Source: Trichomonas tenax
Taxonomy: Eukaryota; Parabasalia; Trichomonadida; Trichomonadidae
DNA length: 39,336 nt
Direction of reading: 5' to 3'
Assembly: GCA_023091735.1 (NCBI GenBank)
Contig: JALKBU010000450.1
Location: forward strand, 1-39,336
Position 1 is the stretch's first letter; every line of letters begins with the position of its first letter. The position numbers and the translations under genes were made by a program. Under the pieces are notes generated by a model, which ran no database searches, had not been told where the DNA came from, and was given only the letters and a program-made list of their open reading frames with translations. Shown piece after piece: positions 16,467 to 26,125 of this stretch.

Positions 16467-17498
16467 ACAATATCAGAAAATAATCAACAAAAATATTTAG
16501 ATCAAATTAATTCGAATAATATTCAGATAAATAATAATCAAAAATTTAAGGGTGTTCCTTGGAAAACATTTAATAAGTTAAAAAGTTATGCGTATCGTAA
16601 TAATATCGATGATAAAACATTTAATAATATGTGGATGGATATAAAACCTGTGACATTTGATTTAAAAGCTAACAGAAAATATAATATGAATACTATTGGG
16701 TCAAAAAATACAGTAATTATAGATTATTTTAGTTCTGGTAATTATGTATGGTTATTTGTTGTTGAAATGAATACCAGAAAATTATTTGCTGTATTAACAC
16801 CAGCAATAAATTCAGATAATAATAAATGGATAACTCCGAAAGAAACACAAATTAATCATAATTTCCAATATTTTATCACATCATTAATTTCTTTAATGTC
16901 AAAAGGATTAATTATCAAAAATATTTTATGTGACCAAGAATCATCATTTATTTCTAAACAATTTCAAAATTGGTGTTTAGCAAATGATATCACAATTAGA
17001 TATTATGAAAAATATAATGTTAATAATATCAATAACTCTTTACAAGAAAATACACGTGGTAATCATACCACTTTAGCAATTTTGGATAGGATATGTAGAA
17101 CAATACGTACAATGAATTATAATATGGGATATGGTACAGATATTACTCCAGAACGAATAAATTATTTAGTTAATGAATACAATAATTCACCAAATGTAAC
17201 ATTCTCTAAATTTTTCAAAAGATTAGTTTCACCAAATGATATGACAGACAATATGGAACGTAAATATTGTTTGGAAATGGCAAAAGAAAATTTCATCACT
17301 AATTCATTAACTAAATATAATGTTATTGGTAAAATTGTCGAAGTATATAACATAGCACATTCCATGGATAAAATCAAACCAAAAACATTGGGTAGATTTA
17401 AAGTTATAGATAAAGATGGTAATTTGTTTGTTTGTAAATCTCTAAAGAATTCAGAAATTGTTAAAGTACCACGATGGATGTTAAAAATAGTTTATTAA
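16467..17498 (+). pseudogene. Retroviral-type integrase of the older Maverick, N-terminus cut off at the TIR junction
   Basis: The first internal ATG is at 16629, but the same frame is open back into the Maverick tip at 16466, with Asn/Gln-rich sequence and KFKGVPWKTFNKLKSYAY. From that ATG, D32 (VIIDYF) and D102 (ILCDQESSF) are the first two catalytic acids. The third is either E140 or, at the usual position of the GxVExxN motif, D153 in LAILDRICRTIR. The segment VNEYNNSPN and a C-terminal barrel (GRFKVIDKDGNLF, IVKVPRWML) follow. Integrase of this type inserts Maverick DNA. The zinc-binding N-terminal domain is missing because the young Maverick inserted there. The start MKIIKKIN at about 883, just left of the young element, could be the lost N-terminus. 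Confidence 0.72.
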
Positions 17499-17524
17499 TG
17501 TTTAAATATTTTTATTTATTATAA

Positions 17525-17898
17525 ATGACGTTTAAATATGTTAATGGTGCTTTAAAAAATTTAAAAGATATTAAACCTGGACTCACTAATGGGGCTGCGT
17601 CCAACTTGACACGCTTAGAAATTATCGAAAGTTATAACCCAGAAATTATTACATTTAATAATCCTGAAGAATTTCAAAAATATTATAATTTACATGAAGA
17701 AGAATTTAATGAATTATCCACATATAAATTAAATACAAAATATAAGATACCTGGTTACAAAATTACCAAACGTATTATATATCTGGCGAATTAGATTCGC
17801 AATCAAACAATAAATCGTTTGCTATAAAATTAATTACAGATTATTCATATAAGAAACATAATGGAAATAACGACGAAATTAATGAAAAAATATATTAA
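17525..17898 (+). pseudogene. Conserved small Maverick protein, older copy, frameshifted near its end
   Basis: ATG at 17525 opens MTFKYVNGALKNLKDIKPGL; the core TFNNPEEFQKYY, STYKLNTKYKI, GYKITK matches the young copy at 1430-1846. The first frame ends at 17794. Another frame carries on from about 17780 (ISGELDSQSNNKSFAIKL) to a TAA at 17898, so a frameshift near a GCGAA-TTAGA-TTCGC palindrome (about 17784-17798) truncated the protein. It starts 26 bp after the integrase stop on the same strand, as in an end cassette. Role unknown. Confidence 0.55.
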
Positions 17899-18099
17899 TT
17901 TTTTCATAATATATAAAAAATATTTTTTATTTTCACAAATTTAGATAAACCATTAATAAATCATAACAATAAGAATTTAGATTATTAATTAAACAATACA
18001 TTTTAATAACAAATTATAGAAATTATTGGGATTTTGATATAAATGATAGGAAAATTGTTATAATATGAATATTGGGGAAATTATAATTATGGATATTCT

Positions 18100-18169
18100 C
18101 AGAGTGGGAGTTTTTGGGGTTTGGACAAAATTTTGGACTACCCCAAAAAATCACACTCTGTATACTACT
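18100..18169. repeat. Terminal snap-back hairpin and tip of the older Maverick
   Basis: CAGAGTG (18100-18106) pairs with CACTCTG (18154-18160), and TTTTTGGGGT (18111-18120) pairs with ACCCCAAAAA (18140-18149). The palindrome is directly followed by the tip TATACTACT. It parallels the hairpin at 929-1006. Confidence 0.6.
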
Positions 18170-18202
18170 ATATCGTAAGATGCCTCCACCTTTCTAGAAA
18201 AA

Positions 18203-18651
18203 CTGACATTTGTAAAGTGTCAGATTGGCCATACTTAATGTATTAAACGAACAGCTTTTAAAAACCAGGAGAGATCAAGCATTAATAAATCAGTGACCTC
18301 TACAATCAACAGATAATATATCCACTCAATCAATTACTTCCATTCTCAGCAAAGATCTTCATCAATGAATCACGTATCTCTGCTAGCTTTCAAATTGAAC
18401 AAAAGTTAAGATCATTAGCCTATAATCCTAGTTCAATTATGCTAGGATTAGAAACACTAAAAGAAACTATTAATATCGCTTCTAAAATAAGCGATGTTAT
18501 GATGAAGACTATTATCGATCTTCATTTACCAATGGATGTTGAGATACAAATCATGAAGGAAATTACAGAATTTATTTCCACACATGCTCCAGATGAGGTA
18601 GTAGAAATGTGGAAGGAAAAAATGAAGAAAATTAAACTTACTTATAAATAA
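18203..18651 (+). pseudogene. 3' part of a host gene truncated next to the old Maverick, function unknown
   Basis: The first ATG-started frame (18439) gives only 70 aa, but the frame is open back to about 18287 (DLYNQQIIYPLNQLLPFSAK, then FINESRISASFQIEQKL). A further helical segment (LNVLNEQLLKTRRDQALINQ) lies in another frame just upstream, so one frameshift or an unseen intron separates them. The last 70 residues are amphipathic helix (MMKTIIDLHLPMDVEIQIMK). Only about 35 bp separate this coding sequence from the Maverick tip at 18169, so the older Maverick probably cut off the 5' part of this gene. I do not recognise the family. Confidence 0.45.
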
Positions 18652-18779
18652 TTGGAATAAATAATTTTACTTGTCAAATTTCTATTGTTTATATGACATT
18701 TTTGACTCAATTTCGCAATAATTTTTCTCCAAATTTAATTTGAATAACTCTGTCTGAAATTTTCTACAAAAAGAATTTC

Positions 18780-19448
18780 ATGCCTCCGAAGAAAGCGAAA
18801 AAATCAACAGCTGGTTCACATTGCGACACTATTTTAGTCAATAAGGATCAAACACTTCTCACGCGAAAATATAATCAAATCAAAAAAGTCACCGGCGCTT
18901 CTTTAGTCCAAGATTTTGAGCCTTTAATTAAACCTCCACCTGGAACTTCTATAAGTGACTGGTTGATCATCAATGCGATGGAGTTCCTCGACCGCACAGA
19001 CAAACTTTACCAATGCTGCTCCTTGTTTTGCACATCTGAAACTTGCCCAATGTTCAACGCTGGGCCTCACTACAACTACTTCTGGGAGGACGAAAGCACA
19101 ACAGAACCAGTGCAGCTCTCAACACCTGAATATTTGCTGCAATTAACACGTTGGGCAAAGCGTAACCTTGCAAACTCGTCACTTTTTCCACGTAGAGATG
19201 GAGCGGAACTTTCGAGCGACGCCAAAGAAATATTGCAGACAATTTACAGAAGAACAATGAGAATTTTCACACATTTGTATGTTTGTCACTTCTCGTCTAT
19301 AAAGGAGCACAGTATTGAGCCTGTGATCAATACTCTGTTCGTACATTACGCGATGCTCGCTTTGCGCTATCAAATGATACAACAACAAGATATTGAAATG
19401 CTAACACCTGTTTTGAACGCAATGCACATCACGCTTCCTTCTCAGTGA
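18780..19448 (+). CDS. MOB kinase activator (Mob1/phocein family)
   Basis: A 222-aa protein, the usual length for Mob1. DWLIINAMEFLDRTDKLY, FCTSETCPMFNAGPHYNYFW and the later HLYVCHF...FVHY segments match the Mob1 fold; the two Cys of CTSETC and the two His provide the structural zinc site. Mob1 binds and activates NDR/LATS kinases that control cell division and polarity. The N-terminus (PPKKAKKSTAG) is short and basic. It starts 128 bp after the truncated gene on the same strand. The family call is firm; the paralogue (Mob1 versus Mob2/4) is not resolved. Confidence 0.9.
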   Translation: MPPKKAKKSTAGSHCDTILVNKDQTLLTRKYNQIKKVTGASLVQDFEPLIKPPPGTSISDWLIINAMEFLDRTDKLYQCCSLFCTSETCPMFNAGPHYNYFWEDESTTEPVQLSTPEYLLQLTRWAKRNLANSSLFPRRDGAELSSDAKEILQTIYRRTMRIFTHLYVCHFSSIKEHSIEPVINTLFVHYAMLALRYQMIQQQDIEMLTPVLNAMHITLPSQ

Positions 19449-19848
19449 AGTATGTATATTATGATGATCATATATTTTGTTTAAGTTAACCCTTCTTATA
19501 GAATAAATATTGACATTTGTTAGAAAATGTATACTATAATCATCAAGCACCTCTCTATGGTAACTCCTTTTTATAAACGAAACATCGATATTTGTTCCAA
19601 AATATAATATTTTTGAAAAATTATTTTTGTTGAATATAGATCTTTTTAAATTTGTTCTTTTTATAGAAGTGCTACTAGGATTTGTTAGGAAATGATATTG
19701 TTTAATATGAATATTTTGATGATCAAATATTTGTAAGAAAATTTTAAATCTTCTTATGTTGGATCATATAGATATTAAGCAGTTAAATATCCGGGACAGT
19801 AAAAGTTATTTAAAGTAACATATCATGCAAAATTACTAATATAAATAA
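19449..19848. other. Convergent intergenic region, 400 bp
   Basis: AT-rich DNA between the 3' ends of Mob1 and the transporter gene. I see no gene or RNA; only loosely repeated phrases such as ATATTTGTT and GATGATCA. Confidence 0.5.
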
Positions 19849-21135
19849 TTAGATATTTTTGCCTGAGAATGCGTTGATGCAATCAAGAACTGCCTCGTAT
19901 GTTGCAATTCCAGCAGCGGCAGTTCCGATAACAAACATTAACAGGCATAACAAGTTGCTCCAGTGAGTCCATTTATGTTCGTTGAAAATGACCCACATCA
20001 ATGGAGGAAGGACTAAGTTGGATGTGCCGGCACCGAAAGCGCCACCAATTCCCATTGCTGGTCTAACGTTTGGCAAGAAAATGGTGATTGTAAGTGGAAG
20101 AATGTTCTGGCAGAGCAAAACAACAACGCGATGCTTCCATGCGAGTGCTGTGTGGTTTTCTGTCTTGTAGAAGACTCTGCTGAAGACTGCGAGGATTGTA
20201 ACACCCAAGGCTGGATAGGAGGCGGTCAAAACAATAGTGCAGGCCGCTCTAACAATAATGAATAAGATATCGTCATCGGGGAAATTAGATAAAATCAATG
20301 GCTTCGAGCGAACACCGAAAATAAGATATCCGAGTACACCTGGAACGAGCGTAATGAGGAATGACAAGAAGAAAGCTGATCCTGTTGCAATATATCGCTT
20401 ATGAAGATTTGGCTCCATATGGCGAATAACTGGAATAATAACGCCAGCTAAAGCGAAAGAAAGCGAATAGATACCGAGAGAGTTGAATATCTTAATTCCA
20501 ACTCTTGAAGTTTCAACTGTTGGATCGATTCCTTGTGTTGGAAGAATCTTTATTGCCTTGTAAGTCATTCCGATAACGTAGGCAATGAGTGAAATAAAGC
20601 AGAATGTTGATGCATAATTCAAGAAACCGACGTGTTTTGGAATTGTCAACATAATCGGAAGGCAAATGGAGTAAACAACAGCGACAATGCTTCTCCTTCC
20701 GAATGTATCTGTCTTAATTCCTGCCAAAAGGAGCCATCCTTGAATGATTTCCGTGGACATGATCAAATAAGCGGTCAGGCAAGCGTAGCAGAAGCACAGC
20801 AGGGAAATTGAGAGTAGCGTTGTTCCGTATTTACCAATAGTTCTGGTTGCTAAGTAACCAAGCGAGTCTGAGTTTGTTATTTGCGCCATCTTGACAACGA
20901 AGACTGTGGAGATGTATGTGAAGACAGCGGCACCAACGAGCATGATTACTGATGGAATTATGCCGCAGAACGTGAAAGAATTGGCAACACTCAAAATTCC
21001 GGCACCTAAGACTGTGTTTAAGATATTCATGACCATCGGAACGACTCCGGTGTACTGGATGCTCTGAACATCTGTTGTGGCACCTGTCAGTGTCAGTAAA
21101 TTCGATGAATCATTATTCGTATAATCTTGTTCCAT
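19849..21135 (-). CDS. Amino acid transporter, AAAP/SLC38 (AVT) family
   Basis: A 428-aa protein with about 11 hydrophobic membrane segments. The first carries VMNILNTVLGAGILSVANSF, the unwound-helix G-AGIL signature of the amino acid/auxin permease family, which moves neutral amino acids with H+ or Na+. The N-terminal 30 residues are polar and cytosolic; the last helix ends near IATYEAVLDCINAF. Length and topology fit the family; plasma membrane or vacuole/lysosome location cannot be read from sequence. It is transcribed towards Mob1. Trichomonads have many such transporters, so the substrate is not assigned. Confidence 0.88.
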   Translation of the reverse strand: MEQDYTNNDSSNLLTLTGATTDVQSIQYTGVVPMVMNILNTVLGAGILSVANSFTFCGIIPSVIMLVGAAVFTYISTVFVVKMAQITNSDSLGYLATRTIGKYGTTLLSISLLCFCYACLTAYLIMSTEIIQGWLLLAGIKTDTFGRRSIVAVVYSICLPIMLTIPKHVGFLNYASTFCFISLIAYVIGMTYKAIKILPTQGIDPTVETSRVGIKIFNSLGIYSLSFALAGVIIPVIRHMEPNLHKRYIATGSAFFLSFLITLVPGVLGYLIFGVRSKPLILSNFPDDDILFIIVRAACTIVLTASYPALGVTILAVFSRVFYKTENHTALAWKHRVVVLLCQNILPLTITIFLPNVRPAMGIGGAFGAGTSNLVLPPLMWVIFNEHKWTHWSNLLCLLMFVIGTAAAGIATYEAVLDCINAFSGKNI

Positions 21136-21711
21136 TATTTGTCACGTTTTTATATAAGGGCTTAGTTGTGTCACGTTTCGAGTAAGGTTAAAATTAATAC
21201 TTTTATAAAGTTATGGGTGTATTACAATTGTTCCTTATTTTTGCAATCTCCTTATTTTGATTGATATAGTGACCTTTAGTCTATAAAATCAACTGCTCAA
21301 ACAGATATTTGATTTGTTACTCTAAGTATTCAGCAGGATATATGATCTCATTAAAATTTCAATTCTCAAAGTTTTTATGATAACATTTATGTTCTATTTC
21401 AATATAATGAATGATTTTTATATATCAAGTACTTGAATATTATTGATATAATACATCAGTTTCTAATTGTTTAGTAGGATTAATTTGAAATCTTCGGTTG
21501 AAATTGTGTAATATCCTATAATCGTAAAGACAATCATAGAAAAATTAATTTTGTATTTAAAATTCAAGAGATGAAAGTTAAAATTATGTTTTATAGCTAA
21601 ATTATATTTAATATTTTCCTGAAATAAGTGATTTCTGTGCGCTTAGTGGTGCAATAAATATATAAGATCGAACAGGTTTATTTTATAAAATAACAACAAG
21701 CATAATATAAA
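21136..21711. other. Intergenic region upstream of the transporter
   Basis: 576 bp of AT-rich DNA between two minus-strand genes. It holds the transporter promoter and the 3' flank of the TFIIH gene. No gene or clear motif is seen. Confidence 0.45.
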
Positions 21712-22563
21712 TTAGAGATTTTCTAGGTCACTAGCTTTGTAATCTGTTTGTTTAATATACATATTGATAGGACCAAACTTGGACTGACATATTGGGCATT
21801 CTCTTGTAAAATTCTGGAGAATTGACAAACAAACTGGGCAAATATAACCACGGCTGATCATTTCGTGAGTATCTGCACTTGGCGCTGAGTACTTGATCTG
21901 CTGGTTCGGAGGAAGCGCAATTAAGTCACGAACTGTTGTTGGCGGGAGGGAGAATAAATACTGAACAAGTGTTTGTGGTCTGTTAACAGTTTTAGCAAAA
22001 CCGTGTGTAAGATCCGCTGCCTGGCTCAAGAAACAAAGCTGATTGTTATTTAAGAAGAGGACATCGATTGTTACATCAACTCTTTTCGCGGCGAACAAAA
22101 GGTTATCAAATTGAGAACCTGTGTCAGGAGAAACAGAGAATACAAGAATTCTCTTTTTAATTTTCTTATTTGGAATTATATTAATCTGACAGAGCGCTTT
22201 AGAGAGGGCAATGTCGAGTCTTACGTGCGGTGTTGGTGGCATATCTGCTGATACAGCATTAAATTCTTGAATTCCTGCAAGAATTCTGTTGAAGAAATTC
22301 TTAATTTGCTCCTGGTTTGTTGGATGATATCTTTGATTGACAGTATCCGCTACCTGGTCAAAATTTGGGAAAATAAACTCTGCTTGGCTCTGATTATAAG
22401 CGATAATTGCTGGTGGAAGTGTTGAATCAGACAAAATCATTTGCTTAAGGTACAAAAATAGGTGATTCATGAAATCGCCGAACTTTATCTCAGGCATTTT
22501 CTGCCATTCGAGCGGATTGAGATCGATCATAACCGTGAGATATTCATGTCCACTATCATTCAT
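21712..22563 (-). CDS. TFIIH core subunit p34/Tfb4 (GTF2H3)
   Basis: A 283-aa protein. The N-terminal vWA-like domain starts EYLTVMIDLNPLEWQ and contains ILVFSVSPDTGSQFDNLLFA and VTIDVLFLNN; the C-terminal part has a C4 zinc finger, GYICPVCLSIL...CPICQSKF. This is the standard build of Tfb4/p34, which pairs with p44/Ssl1 in the TFIIH core used in transcription initiation and nucleotide excision repair. Length is close to human p34 (about 300 aa). A TCACTT initiator-like motif sits 9 bp upstream of the ATG. It is head to head with the Derlin gene. Confidence 0.9.
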   Translation of the reverse strand: MNDSGHEYLTVMIDLNPLEWQKMPEIKFGDFMNHLFLYLKQMILSDSTLPPAIIAYNQSQAEFIFPNFDQVADTVNQRYHPTNQEQIKNFFNRILAGIQEFNAVSADMPPTPHVRLDIALSKALCQINIIPNKKIKKRILVFSVSPDTGSQFDNLLFAAKRVDVTIDVLFLNNNQLCFLSQAADLTHGFAKTVNRPQTLVQYLFSLPPTTVRDLIALPPNQQIKYSAPSADTHEMISRGYICPVCLSILQNFTRECPICQSKFGPINMYIKQTDYKASDLENL

Positions 22564-22758
22564 TTTGAGAAAAGTGACTGAATAAAAGTGTCAATAATAA
22601 AATGTGATGAAATGTGTCAAGTAAACTATGAAAAATGTCATGTAAATATGAAAAGTGTTGATTAAAATTGTTTTATGACATGTAAATTTTGGAAAATGTC
22701 ATGTAACAATTTTTTATGATGTATAAAGTGTCTATTTGAGAAAAAGTGTCAATATTTA
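22564..22758. promoter_or_regulatory. Divergent promoter between TFIIH p34 and Derlin, with repeated TGTCATGTAA motif
   Basis: 195 bp between two start codons. AATGTCATGTAA occurs twice and TATGACATGTAA once, and GTGTCAA recurs near each end (AAAGTGTCAATA at both sides). On the minus strand TCACTT (22577-22572) is a trichomonad-type initiator (TCAYTW). The TGTCATGTAA repeats are candidate binding sites for a shared regulator (inference). Confidence 0.5.
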
Positions 22759-23379
22759 ATGAGGTTTATAAATAGTCCGATAAGCTTCATTATTTTCTTC
22801 ATGCAAGTCGGTGTGTGCATAACATTGTATATGGGGAAGATAGATTTCTACGATATTTATTTCAACAAGGATTTAATCTTCGGCAAACATCAATATTGGA
22901 GATTGTTCACATCATTTTGCGATTATCAGCCCACAAGATTCAAAGATTGGATAGATATGGTGTTCAACGTGAGATTTATGTTCCAAACAGAGTCTTCATA
23001 TTTCATCACTAGACCATTAGATTTTCTTTTCTTCATGTTATACGTAATGGTAGCGCTATGGATTTACGGATGTTACGCACCGGTTTCGTCCTTTGCTAGG
23101 ATATTTTCTGAAGCTCTATTTTACTATTCACTAAGAAGGGATCCATTCAATCTTCTCTTCTTGTTCTTTATTCCAATGAATGCGTACATGTACGTAATTT
23201 TGATGTTTTTGTTTGAAAATGACAAATATGCACGAATCGGCCTCATATTTGTAATATTTGTTGTTCACATCTACTTCTTCTTGCACGATGTTATCAATCT
23301 TAAGTTCGAAACTCGTTTCTTTGTTTTACCAGATTGTTTGAATTTAGGTCTCTATAAATTGTTCTCGTTAGGAGAGTGA
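22759..23379 (+). CDS. Derlin (Der1-like) ER membrane protein
   Basis: A 206-aa multi-pass protein, typical Derlin length. The early part reads FNKDLIFGKHQYWRLFTSFC, matching the W-R-L/V-x-T-x-F segment of Der1 proteins, followed by a loop and a second motif region (FNLLFLFFIPMNAYMYVILM). Derlins are rhomboid pseudoproteases that help retrotranslocate misfolded proteins from the ER for degradation; catalytic Ser/His are absent as expected. About five to six hydrophobic helices are visible. The C-terminal tail is very short, lacking the p97-binding SHP box found in some Derlins. The start follows TCAATATTTA, initiator-like but imperfect. Confidence 0.85.
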   Translation: MRFINSPISFIIFFMQVGVCITLYMGKIDFYDIYFNKDLIFGKHQYWRLFTSFCDYQPTRFKDWIDMVFNVRFMFQTESSYFITRPLDFLFFMLYVMVALWIYGCYAPVSSFARIFSEALFYYSLRRDPFNLLFLFFIPMNAYMYVILMFLFENDKYARIGLIFVIFVVHIYFFLHDVINLKFETRFFVLPDCLNLGLYKLFSLGE

Positions 23380-25291
23380 GTATGTGTTGTATAGATTGTG
23401 TTTAAATAAAGGATGGCTTCTATTGAACTAATTTTATATTCATTTAATTAAAACTTCATATAATGACCTTAACATGATACAAAACTCTATCAATATCCAT
23501 TAGGATCTAATTTTCAAGTGCTGAACTCAGATAACAATGAATATATATATCCAAAAATAAAAAATAGGAATTGTAGATAGTAATCATCGAAATTGTGCTA
23601 AACTTATCATTTATATAAACTGTAGAACTAGTATAGCAAGAATCATTGATATTTTTGGAAACGTGAAATATATTTTGTTTTTTGAAGAATGTTAAATTGA
23701 GAAAAGTGAAGCTTGTACGTTAAGATTATTATATGACAAAGTTGCATAGAATGCTGTTTTATGGAAACAAAAAACTTAGTCGAAAACGAAACAGGAGGAT
23801 GAAATATGAAATATACTGGAGCCACTCTAATTGATGGTTAAAATATTATGACGACATTTCCCCATAATACAACAACATGAAATATGTCCTTTTTTGATAA
23901 AAGTAATTATCTACTGATAACGAGCTGAGTATGGTATGAAACTTCAGAGATGTCTCTTTGTCTTTCTGACTAAATACATTTTTTATGAAAAAATTCAAAG
24001 TTGGTTTTCCAAGCTCTGGTGTTTAGTAATGATGAGGAAATAGTGTTTCAAATTGAGTGGGTGCATTGAATAAGCTCAAAAAAGGTAATAAGATTTCAAA
24101 TAAAATAAATATACTCTTCAGCATAAACTAGTTTTTGAGCAATTTTTCTGAATTAAATTCAATGTTGAATTTAAAGTGAATGGAAGAATGAGATCAGAAT
24201 AAAAACATATAAACGTTTTTAGAGAGAAGTGTATCAACTCTGGGGGTCAGAACCAGATCAAACATGTATGGGCAAATATAACTCTTGTGTGATGCCATAC
24301 ATAGTTGTAGTGTTAAACATATATAATACCGTTTCATATTTTTCATTAACAATTTGATATCAGCTTATTATTGAGCAAATAGCAATATTTATTATAAATA
24401 TATCACATGCCAACAACATAGTAACATATTACAAATAATACAAGCTCCTAATTGAATAATTGTTCAGTAACTTAATTTATAAATACACGAAATCATTGCG
24501 GAGACGACAATATACATAGACGCATGCACATAATTGATTTATCAGCTTATTTTTGATTTTCGGTCAATTAATGAAGATATACTTAGATAATGATATAAAT
24601 CATATTCTAATTCAAAAAATAAAGTCACTTTTAGTACTTTAAAAGTGCGAAATCTATTATATGATATGTTATTGTTAGAATTATCCAAAATTATATTGAA
24701 TACAATAAGCATAATTTTCTATGAGCTCATATAATTACTTTTTCTCTGGACTGAAAAGTATTTCTTTTTAAAAGTATATAAAATTATTTAGAATTAGTTC
24801 GATTATTTAATTGAAATTCCGATAATTTTGAATGCAATGATGTGAAATACAATAATTTTGAATTCTTGAGTCAATTTTGAGTCCCGGAAAAAATTAGCAT
24901 AAATTGAAAATTTTATTCCATTCTCACAATTTTACACTCGTTTAAAATCATATATAGCATATATAGGATATTTATATCGAATATTTTTATTTGTGAACTT
25001 TTCCAACAACATAATAATATTGAGTTATACAATAAATCTAGATTATGTATAAAATTATTTCAAAACTTCACAAAAATGTTCAAAAATAATGGAAAAATCA
25101 ACTCCATCATTGGTAGTGCCTAAATAACAAATAAAAATGACCATTGAAAAGAAAGTTAAACTTATTTGAAGATAAATACTGATTAAAGTTGTAGATCCAG
25201 GGTATATCTCTCTCAAAAGTTAAAACCTCTATAACCGTTTTACATTCAAAAAATTCGGAGAAACCTCTACAAACCGTTTTTGTTCAATCGC
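23380..25291. other. 1.9-kb intergenic region
   Basis: Very AT-rich DNA between two plus-strand genes. Short ORFs here (for example 23643-23825 on the minus strand) have no protein-like composition. I find no tRNA, rRNA or snRNA by eye, and no repeat longer than about 12 bp. Confidence 0.45.
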
Positions 25292-25918
25292 ATGATGTTT
25301 GACGGCCTTTCCGAATCTGGATTTGCCGCAGCCATCGGTGCTGGCGCCTTGTTACAAGCTGATGGGGCTGCCAAGAAGAAGAACGTTGGAATCAAAGTCA
25401 AGTTCACAGAGGAGGAGGATTTGAAGCTCAAGCAATTAGTAATGAGATATGGAGCTAAGGACTGGATTCGCATCAGCCAGATGATGGGAACCAGGAATCC
25501 TCGCCAATGCCGTGAACGTTGGAATAACTACATCAACCCTGCGCTTCGGACAGACCCTTGGTCTCCTGAAGAAGACATACTTCTTGATCAGAAGTACGCA
25601 GAGTACGGTCCAAAGTGGAACAAGATTTCAAAGTTCTTCAAGAATCGTTCAGATAACAATATTAGAAATCGTTGGATGATGGTTGCTCGTCATCGTGCGA
25701 AAAATCAGAAATCCCCGATTTCTCCACCACCGCCACCACAGAGAGTCGAGTATACGACGCCTGTTGTTATGCCAGTCGTGAATGAGATCAGAGTTGCCGA
25801 AACGCGGCCACTCGAGAATCCCTTCGAGCCATTGGTACCACATACATCGACATTCGACTCTTATATCGAGACTGATTATAATCAGTTCGATCTTTGGAAC
25901 GATTTTTCATTCTTCTAA
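25292..25918 (+). CDS. R2R3 Myb DNA-binding transcription factor
   Basis: About 208 aa from the first ATG at 25292 (a second Met follows immediately). Two Myb repeats lie at roughly residues 31-80 and 84-135. The first begins FTEEEDLKLKQLV and has W in DWIRI and in RERWNNYI; the second begins WSPEEDILLDQKY with KWNKI and RNRWMMV. These are the regularly spaced Trp/aromatic residues of the c-Myb fold. Trichomonads encode many such two-repeat Mybs that bind promoter motifs. The C-terminal 70 residues are Pro-rich then acidic/aromatic (TDYNQFDLWNDFSFF), a possible activation region. Confidence 0.9.
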   Translation: MMFDGLSESGFAAAIGAGALLQADGAAKKKNVGIKVKFTEEEDLKLKQLVMRYGAKDWIRISQMMGTRNPRQCRERWNNYINPALRTDPWSPEEDILLDQKYAEYGPKWNKISKFFKNRSDNNIRNRWMMVARHRAKNQKSPISPPPPPQRVEYTTPVVMPVVNEIRVAETRPLENPFEPLVPHTSTFDSYIETDYNQFDLWNDFSFF

Positions 25919-26125
25919 AGCATTTAAGTTATTGTTTTTACAAATTTCATACATTTTTCCCTTTAAATCAAACATGTCACTGCATACTTCAAATACAGCT
26001 CATAAATAATAAGTGGTCGCAATATCAAAAAATAATTCAATCGATAAAGATAGGAAATATATCGTTTAATATACAAACAAAAACAGATAAAATCTAAATA
26101 GTCTTATAGAATGTGTTCATTCTCG

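Larger units (their letters stand above)
16467..18169. mobile_element. Right end of an older Maverick interrupted by the young one
   Basis: It contains an integrase and the conserved TIR-side small protein in the order expected at a Maverick end, and stops at TATACTACT (18161-18169), the same kind of tip as the young element (CTATACTACT). The left part of this older copy may be the DNA at about 190-910. Its interior is not in this window. Confidence 0.7.

Noticed and set aside
905..16472. A 6-bp target site duplication around the Maverick
   Set aside because: The flanking hexamers are ATTAAT and ACAATA; shifting the borders by one or two bases does not produce a match.
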